Below are positions 22,559 to 36,000 of a stretch of 64,000 nucleotides of DNA, in pieces. Origin of the DNA: Loripinus fragilis (taxonomy: Eukaryota > Mollusca > Bivalvia > Lucinida > Lucinidae); assembly GCA_964019695.1 (NCBI GenBank), contig OZ026516.1, positions 81,113,018 to 81,177,017 of the forward strand, written 5' to 3'. Within the stretch, counting starts at the first letter, position 1. Each line of letters opens with the position of its first letter. The position numbers and the translations under genes are program-made. Below the pieces are notes generated by a model. That model saw nothing but the letters and a program-made list of their open reading frames with translations, ran no database searches and had not been told where the DNA came from.

Positions 22559-25015
22559 AAACATTCAGCACCCATATCATAGACTGCTAATGGAGTAAAC
22601 TGGTCAGTATTCACAATTTTTGCAAATCGAGGCATTGGATGCTTGACATATCACTAAAACATTTATTTTTTAAATGAAACATTTCTTAAGGAACGGTGTA
22701 TAACATACAAAACTGTAATGACCCATTTCCTTTTGGGGCAGTCAAATCTGGGTTGACAATGTTTACTTGTACCGGACTGTCTGCAAACAATGGATCAACT
22801 CTAGAGGCCCAGTACTGGTTATTGCCAAAGAACATGCACACTTTTTTTTATAGATATGCCTTAGCTATAAGCTCCATGATGCGTTACCATCTTCAAGATT
22901 TTATTAAATCTGAACATTTGCAAATAATTAACGTTTTTGCATATTTCACTATATCAAAGAAAGTTCACTTTGAAGTGGACAATTGTTATTTTCATTCCAA
23001 TATTGCCACTTCTATTTAAAGGTATAATGCCTCATAATAGTCATATCCCTACGGATGATCTGAGACCTCCCATTTTGCATAGAAATTACATAATAACTTT
23101 TATTTTAATTTTTTCCACATTTTCATGCACGTGTATATTTTCATGCTCAAGCTGTTTTTCAGCTTTGCAGAAACTGGTGGAATTTGGGATGGCGGTAATG
23201 TTCTGGACCTTCATTAGAGATCCAGTACATTACATCTATCATAATATCACACTTTTTCATGCATTCAGCATTTATGAGAATTGCTGATACTCATGCTTCA
23301 ATTTTGTTATCCTGTTATCCATGTTACATAATGTTGTCAAGTTTGCAACAGTTTTTCACAGGTTATAATGTCACCAATTATATGACATTATCCAATCAGA
23401 TGTAGCCTTAAATTTGCAGCCTATAGTGCATTTGATTTTTTTTCAAGTTTTTTTTTTTTATCTTTTTAGGTTTTATTAAGCATTGTCATCATGCCTTGAA
23501 CAATAGAATGCTAATTGGATGGCCACAAGGATATGCTGGTTAGAGAGTGGTTGACCATATATGTCACAAGTCCTTGATGCTCATATATCAAAAGTAAGTG
23601 TGCACTGCATAAATAACTCTTTGTCTGCTGTTTTTTTTCTGATGGAAACCTTCGCAAACAGTTTGGACCATGATCAGGCCCAACAAAATATTAGGGCAAC
23701 ATGCCGTCTGGCCTTGATCCACACTTTTTCCATCAACACAGTGATTCCATATTAATTATGAAATTTCACCAATGGATTGACTTGAAATCTAAGTTCGTTT
23801 AGTGTAAACAGCTCTTTAATTACTCAGTGTGCTTATATGAGCATGTATGCTTATCAGGTCGAATATTGTATCATAAGATTTAAAATTTTAAACATTTTTC
23901 TTTGCACAAAATGCTGATAACAGCAAATAATTAATACCATATCAATGTATTATTGATTAATGCATTCTTGCATAGGAATTCATTACGCGAAGTTGTTTTG
24001 AAGCCACAAAAATCCACGTTCAAATCATGAGATTCTTGTGCTGTTTGAACATGGCTTTTACTTGACAAAGCCTATCTGGGCCCTGATTTGTTTGCATGAG
24101 TTACACGGCAATGTGTTGCTGCCTTGGCTAATCGCATATGGAATTTTTACTCTTAATTCAATATTTCAGCCAAAGGCCTTTATCAAGAAAAACATGCACT
24201 TCAATATCAACTACATAGTCTCTGTTCCATCATTTTCTACTTGTTTCTATTGATGTGTGACATCACTTCAACATGAAGGTAACTCCACTATGTAACACCG
24301 CTTTTCTGTAAAAGTGGCGGAAATACCTGATTCATGCTCACCTTTACCAGCCTGAAATCCTTCATGCTCACAAGTCCCCAAAGACCAACAATAATTTGCA
24401 TTCTCATACTTATTTGCATGACAACACAGCACTCAGAGCCCGGAACAAATCCTCTCATCTTTTCAGCATATATAGTTTGCATGCACAGTGAAATTAGTAT
24501 GAGCATGAAAAAATTTTTTAGTATGGACTTAGTTATAAACAGTATGGACCCAGATCAAGTCTTACGTTTTGTCGCACCTAATCCAAGTTCAAACCATTCA
24601 CCATTTATGAATAATTACAGCAGCTGGCAAAGAAAAATCATACAAAAAGATGAAAAGCCCAATCTGTGTTCCAAAGGCACAAGTTCGACTTTTCTAAAGT
24701 TAAGAATTCCGAAAATCCTGAACATTAGAAATTCTGATCTCAAAACTGAACATAGGTCAAAGAATCTAATACAGACGGCCTAAATCAAGACCTTGAGGCT
24801 GACTTTCTGTGGGAAATCAGCCGCAAAATCATGAATCTAGGAATAATCTTGTGAACCTACACCCATGCAAAACGGCACAAAAAGAGGACTAAAGTACAAA
24901 ATGGAGACCCAAACCACACTGTGCATCAGATGCACTGACTGAAAAGAGTCTCTACTGATGCCATTTTGTTTAGAGAAATCCTGTGTAAGAAAGGGGATAT
25001 TTAAATGTGTAAGCG
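22559..25015. other. AT-rich stretch without an assignable gene
   Basis: Open frames of up to 149 codons occur (24334-24783, 22696-23019), but they lack recognisable domains and start codon context, and overlap other frames, so I do not call them genes. Fragments such as CAGTTTGGACCATGATCAGG (23660) and AGTATGGACCCAGATCAAG (24541) look like decayed interspersed repeat. Nothing else stands out. Confidence 0.4.
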
Positions 25016-25016
25016 A

Positions 25017-25270
25017 CGTTTTTGGTGCGGTTTAGATTGAAATCAGGTAAAATATGGAAGAATAACGATCACATGTTTGTTTCGGTGCGGTTTAGGTTGA
25101 AATCAGGTAAAATATGCAAGAATAACGATCACACATGTTTGTTTCAATGCATTAACACTTGCCAGGTCCCTTGGACGATGTTTGAACACTGGGCCTAACA
25201 GCCTCACGCTCAAACAACTTCCTTGGGACCCGGCAAATATTAATGCATGAAAAAGCATGTGTGATCCCTA
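25017..25270. repeat. Two ~62-bp direct repeats leading into a foldback
   Basis: GCGGTTTAGRTTGAAATCAG...AACGATCACA occurs twice in tandem (25026-25084 and 25086-25145). The second copy runs into an inverted repeat: GATCACACATG...TGCATTAACACTTGCCAGGT pairs with ACCCGGCAAATATTAATGCA...GCATGTGTGATC, centred near 25192. A small foldback MITE is a reasonable reading. Confidence 0.55.
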
Positions 25271-26334
25271 TATTCTATCTTTGAAATAAAATCTTGTTTA
25301 AACTAAGAGATTTTCAACTGCCTTCATTTGCTGATACATTTAAAGACCCAGATTTGCCAGGGTGAAATACAAAGTACATACATATAAAAATTGAAAAAAT
25401 CAGCCTTGTACATACACCCCTTACGTACCCTGGGTCTCATACAAATAATGTTTTTTTCTCATACAATAGCCCCGGGCAGGGGTCATATGTGTCACATTGA
25501 CACATAAATTTCCAGTTAAATTATTAATTTTGGAAAAACAGAAACAAAGCCATTTTCAAAGTTGGCCTAAATGCTAGTAAACAGTAAAGACCTCTATGAA
25601 ATGCAAATAGTGAAGACCTTGATCAAATGCCAATACAACACAGCATTCCATCTGGGTCTGCACTTTTACTGAGACAAAAGCAGTTTTCAGAGAAAGAAAT
25701 ATTTTTTGGGAAAACATAACTTGGACCCCTCAATATATATAATGGGCTATTTGACTTCATTGTAAGTCAAAGTCTGAAAAGGGATAAAGTGTCACACTCA
25801 GTAATATTTTGCTTTCAGGACATTGCCTATGTTTTCATACAATTTTACAAACTTTTATTGAATGGTTTGGTTTATCATTGCAGGGAACAAGATGAGGTAT
25901 GCAGTCCAAACATATAGTGTTGAATCAGTTTTCTTCAAATTACTACTCTTAGCAGTTAGCCCCCATGATGCCAAAACTAGTATTGCGATTATTGGAGAGC
26001 CTAATCTGAGACCTGCTGTTGATCAAGGAATCCTTACTAGGCTTAGGACAAGAACATGACAGCCAAGTAGAAAATGTGACAACTGTGTTCCCTCTAAGTG
26101 ATAAAACCAGTTCTAAGTGAAACTATTTTTGTGGGCACTTACTGGAAGCATCTCAATGAGACACCTTAAATGAGCACCAAGTTTTTTTTTGTGGAGAAAT
26201 GAATTCTATACAGGCCTCCAGATAGTGCATAGTTCAAAATTAATTTCCTTTTTTCTGAATTAAGTCATTTTTTATGTTGTGGGCACTCATAAGAACAGTC
26301 TTATTGAGACTATTTAGGACCTAAAACAATAAGT

Positions 26335-27600
26335 AAAAAGTATGATGCTATGGACTCTCTGTACCAGTTTGCAAAAAATGCTAAGAAATGATCTTAAAAT
26401 AGCTAAAATAGCAAAATTAGGCTATATGTCTTCAATAGTGTATTATTTGTTGCCATGGAAACTAGTCATGTGATTTTGCAAAGATTTTTTATTTTTGGAT
26501 CAGGTAATACAAGAGTTGTACTCTAAGTATGATGCTATGAACTGACTGTTACAAATTACAAAAATTGCTAAAAATTGATCTCAAAATGGCTAAAATAGCA
26601 AAATTAGGCAAAATGTCTTTGGTAGTGTGTTATTTGTTGCCATGGCAACTAGCCATATGATTTTGTAAAGATTTTTTTTTTGGAATCAGGTAATACAAGA
26701 GTTGCACTCTAAGTATGATGGTATGAACCAACTGTAACTTGGTACAAAAATTTCTAAAAATTGATCTTAAAATTGCCAAATTAGCAAAATTTGCCTATAT
26801 TTCTGCGATAGTGTGTTATTTGTTGCCATGGCAACTAGGCATATGATTTTGCAAAGTGGTATAATTTTGAATCATGTCGAACAAGAGTTAAACTATAAGT
26901 ATGATGCTATTGACGAACAGTACCAGTTTACAAAAACTGCTAAAATTGATTTTAAAATGGCAAAATTAGGCTATATGTCTTCAATAGTGTATTATTTGTT
27001 GCCATGGCAACTAGTCATGTGATTTTGCAAAGATTTTTATTTTTGAATCAGGTAATACAAGAGTTTTACTATAAGTGATGCTATGAAGTAACTGTAACTA
27101 GGTACAAAAATCACTAAAATTGATCTTAAAATTGCCAAATTAGCAAAATTTGGCTAAATTACTTCGATAGTGTGTTATTTTTTGCCATGGCAACTATGCG
27201 TATGATTTTGCAAAGTGTTTTATTTTTGAATCATTCAATACAAAAATTAAACTATAAGTATGATGTTATGAACTAACTGTGCCAAATTATAAAAATTGCT
27301 AAAAATTGATCTCAAAATGGCTAAAATAGCAAAATTAGGCAAAATGTCTTTGGTAGTGTGTTATTTGTTGCCATGGCAACTAGGCATATGATTTTGCAAA
27401 GCATTTTATTTTTGAATAACACCAAACAAGAGTTGCTCATTATGTATAATGACAAGACATATCTATATCAGTCTACAAAAGTTGCCATAAATTGGCTCTA
27501 AACGCCTAAAAAATCAATTTTTGAATTTTGCTCTTCAGTTGTATACTGTTTGTTGCCATGGCAATGGCATAAGCAATTATTCAATCGATGTCTTGGCTTA
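26335..27600. repeat. ~184-bp tandem array with an X-box-like palindrome in each unit
   Basis: Seven units. The phrase TTTGTTGCCATGGCAACTAG recurs at about 26447, 26634, 26820, 26996, 27178, 27365 and 27550 (spacings 187, 186, 176, 182, 187, 185). Other shared words: GATTTTGCAAAG, GAATCAGGTAATACAAGAGT, AGTATGATGCTATGAAC and AAAATGGCTAAAATAGCAAA. The last unit is diverged. A lone related site, TTGCCATGGTAAC, lies at 27749. The palindrome GTTGCCATGGCAAC is an RFX-factor (X-box) consensus. ORFs crossing the array are repeat translations. Confidence 0.75.
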
Positions 27601-27799
27601 AAATGTTAAAATGGTTATGTTTGTTTGTATTATTTGTGTTTTTTTTCTTTATGATGGAAGGAAGTTGTGTGTAATATTTGACTGAATTTGGGCAATTTCA
27701 GTTGATTCATTGTACCATTTTGGCTTAAATATTAGTTTTTATTGCCATGGTAACCAAAATGATGATAATACAAAATAAAAATATTTTTTCTTGTTCTTC

Positions 27800-29205
27800 C
27801 ATCATAACCTTCCTGTGATATTAAAATCAACCAAATTTGTTGACCATCACGTGGAGTCACCTGCATGATTTTTATCTGAACCGGCACTTAAAGAGACTTA
27901 GTCTGCAGCTATGAACATTTTTCAAAAAAAATTCTTTTCTTTTAAAATCATTTGTAAAAGCAGAATTAAGTTAAGTTTTCACAATAAATCTGTTCATTTT
28001 AGCTGAATACTGCATGGAAAAGTGAATTATCTTATAAAAACAGGTGTTTTTCTCTTGTTGGTAATTATTTGCGTCCCTCCAATAATTATTAACAGTCAAT
28101 TTTAAACATAAATGCTGTTGTTTGGATACTGATGATTTGTAAAGATTTACAAAATAGGTAAAATGTATACCTGAATTTTAGTTTTTTTAATGTGTTCTTG
28201 AAAAATAGAAACATTAATTCAAAAATTAAAAGATCAAAAGTTACAGACTATGCAGCTTTAATAGCTCAAATTTCAAGATACTCTGTTCATGATTGAAGCT
28301 CCATATAATTCATTGCATATCATTGATGGATGATAAAAATATCCCCATTTCTGTGGTCAAATATTCTGGAATATTTAAAATGTGGAATCTTATTGATTTG
28401 GAGACATCAAAAACAGAATATATAGTTTGAAATATCAGTATTTCTATGGAGTAATTCATTAAATAAATAACTCCCATTAACATCTCAAAATAATCAGAAA
28501 AATTGTAATATTAGCCATTTCATGTCCCTTGATTGCCCTTATAAATTTTCACAACTTTACCTTTATTGGTATATTATCAGTCTCCAGGGAACCAGACCCC
28601 CCAGAACTGTAAAATATGAACTGTGAAGTGGAAGCTATGACATGTGATGCTTGAAGTATGTAGTATGAAATATGTAATAAAGTATTAGCTGTGAAGTGTG
28701 ATCTGTAAAGTCCTTTTTTTGCATTATGTACTGTAAACCATTGTTGTCTTGTATGTTTATTAAGATAAGCTATGTGAATGGTTAAATGCTACTTGTGCAG
28801 TGAATTGCGATGTCACTCCCAGATGTTCAAATACATTTACTGGTTTTGACAACCGTATATTAAAACCAAATTATCAGCTTGTATTGCAAACATTTAACAA
28901 AACAGACTAGCAAGGGGCTCAATGAGCCTAAACCTCTCAGCAAATTGTTTAATGTAACACCAACTTTGGGTGACATCTGATCAGATGTAAACAACTCAGT
29001 CATTTGTTTGTTTACAACTAACTGGACGAAATCTATAGACCTGGTGAAGTTGGCACTACTACCAAACTGAATTGTTTACGCAATCTAGCACATCTGTAAA
29101 GTATTTCTTTTGAGTTTGACTGAGGTAGAAAGAACCTCAGAAACTATTTCTTTCTTCTTGAGCCGATTACATGGTAGCCATCTTTGTAGCCCCAAGTCAG
29201 TAGAG
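27800..29205. other. AT-rich stretch without genes
   Basis: I see no credible coding frame. At about 28610-28710 there is a short degenerate minisatellite of words like GTGAAGTG, TATGAC, TGTGATG and GTATGAAATATGTAAT. The rest is unremarkable AT-rich DNA. Confidence 0.4.
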
Positions 29206-29210
29206 AAATA

Positions 29211-31281
29211 CAGGGTTCCCACAGTCAGGGAAAAGTTAGTGAAAAATGAAAAAAGGTCAAGGTCAGGGAAAAGTCAGGGAATTTTGAGTTGGGTCAGGGT
29301 ATTTTGAAATTTTGGAAAAAGTCAGGGAAAAGTCAGGGAATTTTATAACAACTTGTCATATTTTTGAATGTTGATTATAGTTTATTTCTGTTCAATGTAG
29401 TAGATCAATGTGTCGTAATTCAAAGAATGTCCAAACTTTTAGACAAAATATGATACACAGAACACTGCAGTGATTATTTTCAGGGGAGATGGTGAGAGAG
29501 TTGTTCATTATTTGTCAGTTGGCTTCAAGTGATGGGAGAAAAATCTCATAGCAAAATTCAATTAAGCAAAGGATTTTGTTAAAATTTCTCTCTAAAATTT
29601 ATAATTTCTCGTCATTTTTGACTGAATGGGATATTTTCTTCCATGATATTCCGAGCTAGAATTATGGCTGATACTGGATTGATATTATGAATAATGCTGT
29701 TTTGAATATGAAAATGTAAAATCCACAAAATTATATGATGAAGTGTATATGCACTCCTGTACTTGAAAATATTTTCTCATTAGAAGATAGTGGTAGTAAA
29801 ATATGACTGATAGGGATTGAAAACTGTTTCTGTGGGGAAATACTGTTTTTCATTTTCTCTCTTTCCATTTGTCTCTCTGTGACATTTTGTTTCTTTAATA
29901 TGTTTTAGAGCTTATTATAAACTTCTTTAAAAGTCACAAATACATTCAAATGCTCAAGTAAGACACTCATTAATCAACATTAATGGTTTTAAGAGTTATT
30001 TCTCTTTGTAAATCCTAATAGAGTATGCTTATGCAGAGACAGTGTCGATCAACTCAGCCATACCACAGATTTTGTTATAAACAATCTCAGAACCAGATAG
30101 ACACATTGAACAATTGGTTACAAGAATAGCTATTGGCAAAATGAAAGCTATGTGAAGTTATCTTTTAAATATGGGTTATCATTTATGTTATGCTTTTGTG
30201 TGCGAATGTTTATTGATGCCTTGTGGTCACTTGCTTATTACACTGAACGTTTGAGATTAGGTACCTTATTTTGCCTTTTATAGTCAAGATGGATATTTTG
30301 AAACTTGCTACTCTACACACCCAGCGGTAAAATCTATTGACACAATTAGCATTTGCATGAAGATGTTTGGTGTTGAAAATCCAGTCTTTATAAAATGGCA
30401 GGTGTGTTCACATTGCCTATGTTTGTGCCATAATAGTTCATTCACGGATTGAGGCATCTTCTGCCACAATTTTGATGAAAATGCATGAATCTTGGCCATA
30501 ACAGTGAAGAAAAATTGAACATTTGCACGCTGAAGTTTCCATTACTTGGTACTCTATGTAGTTTGTTTTTTGAGTGGTTTCCTTTCACCTTGGTCCATGG
30601 GATAGGCTGCATCATTTGATTGTGGCACTCCCTGAGCCTTCCAAACACTTATTTGGGTACCAAATTATTGATAATTGGTATTTAGTTGGCCTTTTGAAAT
30701 AGGGCGCTATGCCTGTGGTCACACAGGAAAAATGCTGCTACCGCACATTTTGATTGAACAATCTGAAACTTGGTTTAAGCAACATGGACTGGATGCTTCT
30801 AAAGGTATGAAGAATTCTGGCACAAAAACTTAGTCAGTTTTACATACCTAGTCAGTTTGGTTCTGTTTGCTTTTAAGTTTTGGTTAAAAGGCATTTTTAA
30901 GTTATATAATGCACTTATAGGCCAATCCTTCTACATCTCATTACATTTAGTATCGTGAAGTTAACCAATACAATTTGACAATTGCACAACAGATTGCTTT
31001 CTCAAATTCTGGTAGTAATGCTAGACATTTTAGCACTACTGTAGAGTCAAAGATCACCAGTATACAAAAGATCATCTAAAAAGGTTTGATGAATGTATCA
31101 TAAATTTTACCTACACTATACAGGAACGTTTGCTTAAAAATGCTGTTCAGTAAACATGCTCATCGTTTACCCACAAAGCTTGCCAAATGCCGACATTTTG
31201 GATCAGGGAAATTTGAATTTGGTCAGTGAAAAGTCAGGAAAAGTCAGGGAATTTTACTTTCTATAATTTGTGGGAACCCTG
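29211..31281. mobile_element. 2.07-kb CAGGGTTCCCAC-ended non-autonomous DNA element
   Basis: Perfect 12-bp inverted repeats CAGGGTTCCCAC (29211-29222; reverse complement 31270-31281). AAATA lies on both sides (29206-29210 and 31282-31286). Both subterminal regions carry repeated GTCAGGGAAAAGTCAGGGAA words (29258-29340; 31201-31255), a likely transposase-binding array. The interior is AT-rich and lacks a transposase. Ends starting CAGGG suggest hAT affinity; the 5-bp flank duplication is shorter than the usual 8. Confidence 0.7.
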
Positions 31282-31678
31282 AAATAGATCTGAACCCTTT
31301 CAATTAAAAGCATAATCTGTTTTCCTTGTTTAATCATCATTTTTGATATGTGGAAGCATTGACTGTAAATGCTCTCTTTCACCTACTAAAGTTTTGGTGA
31401 CTTATTTAAGTTTGGGTGCATATAGACATTTGGGTGTATAATAATTTTGAGGCCAAACTTCATATTTGGGTACCTCTTGTATGACAATTAGTTTCTTAAT
31501 CCAAATCCTTGTAAAGCCTGATAGATTTTGTTTAAAAGGGAACTTTTACTTAAAAGATAACTTCTATCCTTTAAGACAATTTTCACTCATAAGATCAATC
31601 TAATATATGACCGTTCAACTTTTTCTCTATATGATACACTTATTTTATAGATACATCTAATATATTAATGTATAAAGT

Positions 31679-31715
31679 TTCGCCTTTGCCTGTATAAGGT
31701 TTCACCCTTGCCTGT
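31679..31715. repeat. 22-bp minisatellite, left part
   Basis: Units of the type GCCTGTATAAGGTTTCACC (about 22 bp) begin here, are split by a SINE and continue at 31913. Confidence 0.7.
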
Positions 31716-31912
31716 TGTTTGTTTGATTTGATTCTATACGTCCCATCAACAACATTTCAGTTATAAAGGGACGGGCCTTCCTTGGTTGAACCAGTATAAA
31801 GCTAGGATTAATGTTCTTGCTCAAGGACACAACACAGTGAGACCAGTGAGGCTCGAACCCGCGACCCCTAGGTCTCCAGTCAAGCTCTCTACCACTGAGC
31901 CACTGCGCTCCC
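31716..31912 (-). mobile_element. tRNA-derived SINE (family A), copy 2
   Basis: Same architecture as the copy at 19849: minus-strand GGGAGCGCAGTGGCTCAGTG head, B-box GGGTTCGAGCC, GTCCTTGAGCAAGAACATTA, and GACGTATAGAATCAAATC near the tail. Perfect 14-bp target duplication TCACCCTTGCCTGT (31702-31715, 31913-31926). It split a 22-bp minisatellite unit. The 99-aa plus-strand ORF across it is an artefact. Confidence 0.85.
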
Positions 31913-32080
31913 TCACCCTTGCCTGTATAAGGTGTTTCCCTTGCCTGTATAAGGTTTCACGTATGCCTGAACATACATCTTTTGTACGTTCACCCTTGTG
32001 TGCAGGAGCTTGTATGAATAAGGTTTCACCTTTGCCTGAACAAACATATAGGTGTAACGTCTCACCACTGACTGTATTTG
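31913..32080. repeat. 22-bp minisatellite, right part
   Basis: Further units of CCTTGCCTGTATAAGGTTTC, increasingly diverged (CCTGAACATACATCTTTTGTACG, TATGAATAAGGTTTCACC) until about 32080. 32081-32335 shows nothing I can name. Confidence 0.65.
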
Positions 32081-32339
32081 CATAATTTATTGTTAATTAA
32101 GTTTGTTACCTCAGTATTTTCTCATGTCACATACAACATGTCTGATTATGTCTTAAGAAATTAATCTATGCTTTGAATTGATGATCTAAATAAATTGAGA
32201 AACTTACATAATCTTTTCATTTTAAGCCCTCTTACACTACCATTGCTATAGACCCAGTGGAACCCACAATCATAGACCATTGTAACACTGCCTTAAAAAT
32301 TGTGACTTGCATGTTTACCCGGCCAGATACAGCTTACTT

Positions 32340-35300
32340 GCGTACAGTTGTCTGAGGCCATTTGTAGGTATCATATTTCTTAGTAGAATTGTCTAATGCA
32401 AATAGCTGTTATAAAAATTGATAGTGGAGAAGTCTGGGCCATTTGTAGGCATCCAAATTCATAGTAAGGCTTACTAATGCCACTTATAGGCATTATAATT
32501 CTTAGTAGAAATTTTTAATGCAGCTAATTTATATATTAAAGTACATAGAGTTGTCTGAGATCAAAATGTAGGTATCATATTACATAGTCGAATTGTCTTA
32601 TGTATAAGCTGTTATAATAATTGATTGAGTTGTCTAAAGTCTTTTGTAGACGAACAGTTCATATTAGAGCTTACAAAAGCCACTTGTAGCCATCCACATT
32701 CTTAGTAGAATTGTTAAATGCAGCTAATTGAATCAATTCCGATAGTAGAGTTGTCTAAGACCACTTGTTGGTATCATAATTATAAGTAGAATTGTCTAAT
32801 GCAAATAACTGTTATTTGAATGGATAGTTGAGTTGTCTTAGTCCATTTGTGGACATCAAAAATCATACTAGATTTTCCTAATGCCAATAGTTGGCATCAG
32901 AAGTCTTAGAAGAATTGTTTAATGCAGTTATTGTGCATAAATGTCTATAGTAAAATTGTCTAAGACCAACTGTAGGTATCATGTTTTCTAGTAGTATTGT
33001 CTAATGCAAATAGCTGTTTTAAGAATTCATAGTGGAGTTGTCTAAGGCCATTTGTTGGCATACAAATTAATAGTAGAGCTTACTCATGCTACTTGTTGGC
33101 ATCAGAATTCTGTGTAGAATTTGTTAAATGCAGCTATTTTGCATCAATTTTCATAGTAGAGTTGTTTACTCCCACTTGTATGTATCATATGTCTTAGTAG
33201 AATTGTCGACTGCAAAATAGGAATTGATATTAGAGTTGTCGAAGGCAATTTATAGACATCCTTATTCATAGCAGAGCTCACTAATGCCACTTGCAGCATC
33301 AGAATTCTCAGATGAATTGTTTAATGCAGCTAGTTTGCATAAATTTCCATAGTACAGTAGGCTAAGACTACTTGTCGGTATCATATTTCTTAGTAGAATT
33401 GTCTAATTCTATTATTTGTTATAGGTATTGATAGTGGGATGTCTAGGGCCATTTGTAGATATACAAATTTACAGAAGAGCTTACTAATGTCACCTGTAGG
33501 CATTATAATATTTAGAAGAATTGCTAAATATAGCTAGTTTGCATAGAAATTTATAGTGTAGGTGTCTAAGACCACTTGTAGGTATTAAATTTCTTAGTAG
33601 AATTGTCTAAAGCAAAAATATGTTATATGAATTGATAGTGTGTTTTCCAAGGAAGTTTGTAGACATATAAATTCATTATGGAGCTTACTAAAGCCACTTG
33701 TTGGCATCAGAATTATTAGTAGAATTTTTTAATGCAGCTAGTTTGCAGAAATTTCCACAGTAGAGTTTTCTAAGATGACTTATTGGTATCATATTTCTTA
33801 GTAGAATTATCTAATGAAAATAGCTGTTATCAGAATTGAAAGTGGAGATGTCTAAGGCCATCTTTAGACATCAAATATCATATTAGAGCTAACAAATGCC
33901 ACCTGTTGGCACCAGAACACCTAGAAGAATTGTTTAATGCAGCTATGTTTCAGAAATTGCCCTAGTAGAGATATCTACGACTACTTGTCGGTATCATATT
34001 TCTTAGTAGAATTGTCTAATGCTAATATATGTTATAGAAACTGGTCATGATGTTGGCTAACACAATTTGTAGTTATACAAATTTATAGTAGAGCCTACTA
34101 ATGCCACCTGTAGGCATCTGAATTCTAAGTAAAATTGTTTCATGCAGCTAGTTTGCAAAAACGTCCAAAGTAGAGTTGTCTAAGACCTCTTGTAGGTATC
34201 ATATTTCTAAGTAGAAATGTCTAATGCAAATAGCTGTTATAAGAATGATAGTGGAGTTGTCAAAGACCGTTTGTAGACATCAATATTCATAGTAGAGCTT
34301 ATGAATGCCTCTTGAAGGCACAATGATTCTGATTAAAAGTGTTTAATGAAGCTTGTTTTCATCAATGTCCAAAGAATAGTTGTCTAAGACCATTTGGAGG
34401 TATCAAATGTCTTAGTAAAATTGTCTAATGCAAATAGCTGTTTTAAGAATTCATATTGGAATTGTCTAAAGCCATTTGTAGACATACAATTTAATAATAG
34501 AACTTACTTATGTCACTTGTAGACATCAGAATTCTTATTATAATTGTTAAATGCAGCTAGTTTGCATAAATGTCCATAGCAGAGTTGTCTGAGACGACTT
34601 GTTGGTATCCTATTTCTTAGTAAAATTGTCAAATGCAAACAACTGTTAAAAGACGTTAGTGGAGATGTCTAAGGCCATATGTAGACATCAAATATTATAT
34701 CAGAGCTTTCTAATTTCACCTGTTGGCATAAGAATTCTTAGAAGAATTGTTTAATGCAGCTCTTTTGCAGAAATTGCCATAGTAGAGTTATTAAGGCTAC
34801 TTGTTGGTATAATATTTCTAAGTGGAATTTTCTTATGCAAATATCTGTTATAGTATTTGATAGTGAATTTTCAAAGGAAGTAAGTAGACATATATGTTCA
34901 TAATAGAACTTACTAAAGCCACTTGTTGGCATCAGAATCATTTGTAGAATTGCTAAATGCAGCTAGTTTGCAGAAATGTCCACAGTAGAGTTTTCTAAGA
35001 TGACTTGTTGGTATCATATTCTTAGTAGAATTATTTAATGCAAATAGCTGCTATCAGAATTGATAGTGGAGTTGTCTAAGGCGATCTGTAGACATCAAAT
35101 ATCATATTAGAGCTTACTAATGCCACCTGTTGGCATCAGAATACCTAGAAGATTGGTTGAATGCAGCTTGTTTGCAGAAATTGACCTAGAAGAGTTATCT
35201 ACGACTACTTGTTAGTATCATATTTCTTAGTAGAATTGTCTAATGCTAATATATGTTATAGAAATTGGTAGTGTGGTTGTCTAGGACCATTTGTAGTTAT

Positions 35301-36000
35301 GCAAATTTATAGAAGAGTCTACTAAAGCCATATGTAGGCATCTGAATTCTATGTAATAGAAATATTATTAACTTGTAGGTATCATATTTCTAAGTAGGAA
35401 TGTTTAATGCAAAGAGCTGTTATAAGAATGATAGTGGAGTTGCCAAAGACCATTTGTAGACATCCATATTCATAGTAGAGCTTATGAATTTCTCTTGAAG
35501 ACATAAGGATTCTGATTAAAAGTGTTTAATGCAGCTAGTTTTCTTAAATGTCCATAGAAGAGTTGTCTAAAACCACAAGGAGGTATCAAATTTCTTAGTA
35601 GAATTGTCTAATGCAATGAGCCGTTTTTTGAATTCATAGTGGAATTGTCATTTGTAGACATACTATCATACTATTTAATAATAGAACTAACTAATGTCAC
35701 TTGTGGGCATCAGAATTCTTAGTAGAATTTTTATATGCAGCTAGTTAGTATAAATGTCAATAGTGGAGTTGTCTTACACCATTTGTTGGTATCCTATTTC
35801 TTAGTAGAATTGTCTAATGCAAATAACTCTGATATGAGTTGATAGTGGATTTGCCTAAGGCCCTATTTAGACATCAAATATCACATAAGAACTTACTAAT
35901 GCCACTTGTAGGCATTATACTTCTGAGTAGAATTGCTAAATGCAGCTATTTTGCATATTTTTTTTATAATGGAGTTGTCTAGCACCACTTGTTGGTATCA
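32340..36000 (-). repeat. 41-bp satellite with 205-bp higher-order repeat, diverged part
   Basis: This is the 41-bp monomer in reverse orientation (TAGTAGAATTGTCTAA is the reverse complement of the + core). The five-monomer 205-bp order is already visible from the first units (TTCTTAGTAGAATTGTCTAA near 32378, 32583 and 32790). Copies here differ more from each other than further right. A truncated unit occurs near 35355-35375, where about a monomer is missing. ORFs in it are artefacts. Confidence 0.9.

Noticed and set aside
24334..24783. 149-aa plus-strand ORF
   Set aside because: The largest free ORF in the 22-25 kb stretch, but composition is irregular, it contains decayed repeat words and no domain is recognised.
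25884..26059. Candidate terminal exon after TTATCATTGCAG (GNKMRYAVQTYSVES...)
   Set aside because: Only an acceptor-like site and a 58-codon frame; no partner exon, no recognisable domain.
26335..27600. ORFs within the X-box array (for example 26813-27022)
   Set aside because: They read through repeat units and change with each copy.
31786..32085. 99-aa plus-strand ORF
   Set aside because: It is the reverse strand of a SINE joined to minisatellite sequence.
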